Source of the DNA: a virus
IMG/VR virus record: IMGVR_UViG_3300033145_002632
Coordinates: 1-20,025 of that record
Length of the DNA stretch: 20,025 nt
Strand: one strand, 5' to 3'
This document shows, piece after piece, positions 19,740-20,025 of this stretch. The position numbers and the translations under genes were made by a program. The first letter of the stretch is position 1, and every line of letters starts with the position of its first letter. Under the pieces are notes generated by a model, which worked only from the letters and a program-made list of their open reading frames with translations, had not been told where the DNA came from and searched no databases.

Positions 19740-19927
19740 AAGGTGAATGTATGTTTGATCCGCCTACAATCATCAATACTGTTGAAGGTAGAGACTATAC
19801 ATATACAGACTATACTGCGCGTCCAGTTGTTGATTGTAAGGATTGGTGTCATAATTGTGTGAGAAAAGACCAAACTGGTGGAACATGTAGACATTGTAAG
19901 TATTTCAGACTTTTTGAGGCAAAATAA
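19736..19927 (+). CDS. Small Cys-rich, probably zinc-binding protein
   Basis: A 63-residue protein whose second half has CKDWCHNC and CRHCKYF (about 34-57), enough cysteines for one zinc-ribbon site. The first half contains several Tyr and Asp residues and no clear fold. The first ATG overlaps the previous stop but has no good ribosome site; ATG at 19751 (MFDPPTII) follows AAAGGTG by five bases and may be the real start, giving 58 residues. The function is unknown; position in an operon of small accessory genes is all the context there is. Confidence 0.55.
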   Translation: MKGECMFDPPTIINTVEGRDYTYTDYTARPVVDCKDWCHNCVRKDQTGGTCRHCKYFRLFEAK

Positions 19928-19954
19928 AACCGTATAATGCTGAAGGAGTAAATG

Positions 19955-20025
19955 ATGGATACAGGCAGAGGGGAATTTGTTAAAGTCTCAGATAAAAAAG
20001 CGCTTTTCGAGAAAGATGTTAGTGG
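19955..20025 (+). CDS. Start of a small phage protein (partial, runs off window end)
   Basis: A frame beginning MDTGRGEFVKVSDKKA is open to the window edge after 23 codons. AAGGAG lies six bases before the ATG at 19955; another ATG directly before it is in frame. The opening MDTGRGEF-like sequence recalls short phage proteins in which a conserved G-x-F-x-V-G-E segment follows, but too little is present to confirm this. Confidence 0.4.
   Translation, partial: MDTGRGEFVKVSDKKALFEKDVS

Overview
The window reads as a stretch of an AT-rich tailed double-stranded DNA phage or prophage. It carries a dense phage-type replication and recombination module followed by many very small genes. Most genes abut or overlap by a few bases, and almost all are preceded by strong purine-rich Shine-Dalgarno sequences, so the host is a bacterium that relies on them. 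I cannot name the host. No capsid, tail, packaging or lysis gene is visible.

Layout. Positions 1-1897 are transcribed leftward: a DnaB-like replicative helicase, then (ATGA overlap) a radical SAM protein cut off by the window edge. Positions 1898-2145 are an AT-rich divergent control region. It holds an 11-bp hairpin, two ~33-bp direct repeats, an exact 34-bp copy of part of the helicase gene, and a symmetric promoter in which both strands carry TTGCTT-17-TATATT around a shared AATATATT core. Positions 2146-15130 run rightward as one long block: small HTH-like protein, SAP-like acidic protein, beta sliding clamp, a structured RNA, a small protein, a uracil-DNA-glycosylase/exonuclease/polymerase fusion, an RFC-like clamp loader, a gp32-like ssDNA-binding protein, a helical protein (possibly a UvsY analogue), a beta-helix repeat protein, a RecA-family recombinase, a RuvC-like resolvase, a Rad50/SbcC ATPase split into separate genes around its Mre11/SbcD nuclease, and an unknown protein.

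Positions 15131-20025 are an accessory region of mostly tiny genes: small membrane proteins, Cys-rich probable zinc-binding proteins, and a stretch at about 17.5-18.7 kb with visibly higher GC in which one reading frame is interrupted by a single TGA. Two further structured RNAs lie at 18967-19230.

Together the helicase, clamp, clamp loader, polymerase and ssDNA-binding protein form a nearly complete replisome; no primase is seen here. RecA, RuvC and the split Rad50-Mre11 system supply recombination-dependent replication, end processing and junction resolution, as gp32/UvsX/UvsY/gp46/gp47 do in T4. The items that look least described are (i) the pair of tRNA-like RNAs at 4205-4307 and 18967-19075, which share a terminal helix and show compensatory changes, plus the larger RNA at 19081-19230; (ii) the symmetric bidirectional promoter; (iii) the Rad50 split exactly at the zinc hook. 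All functional names rest on reading motifs by eye; no database search was run.
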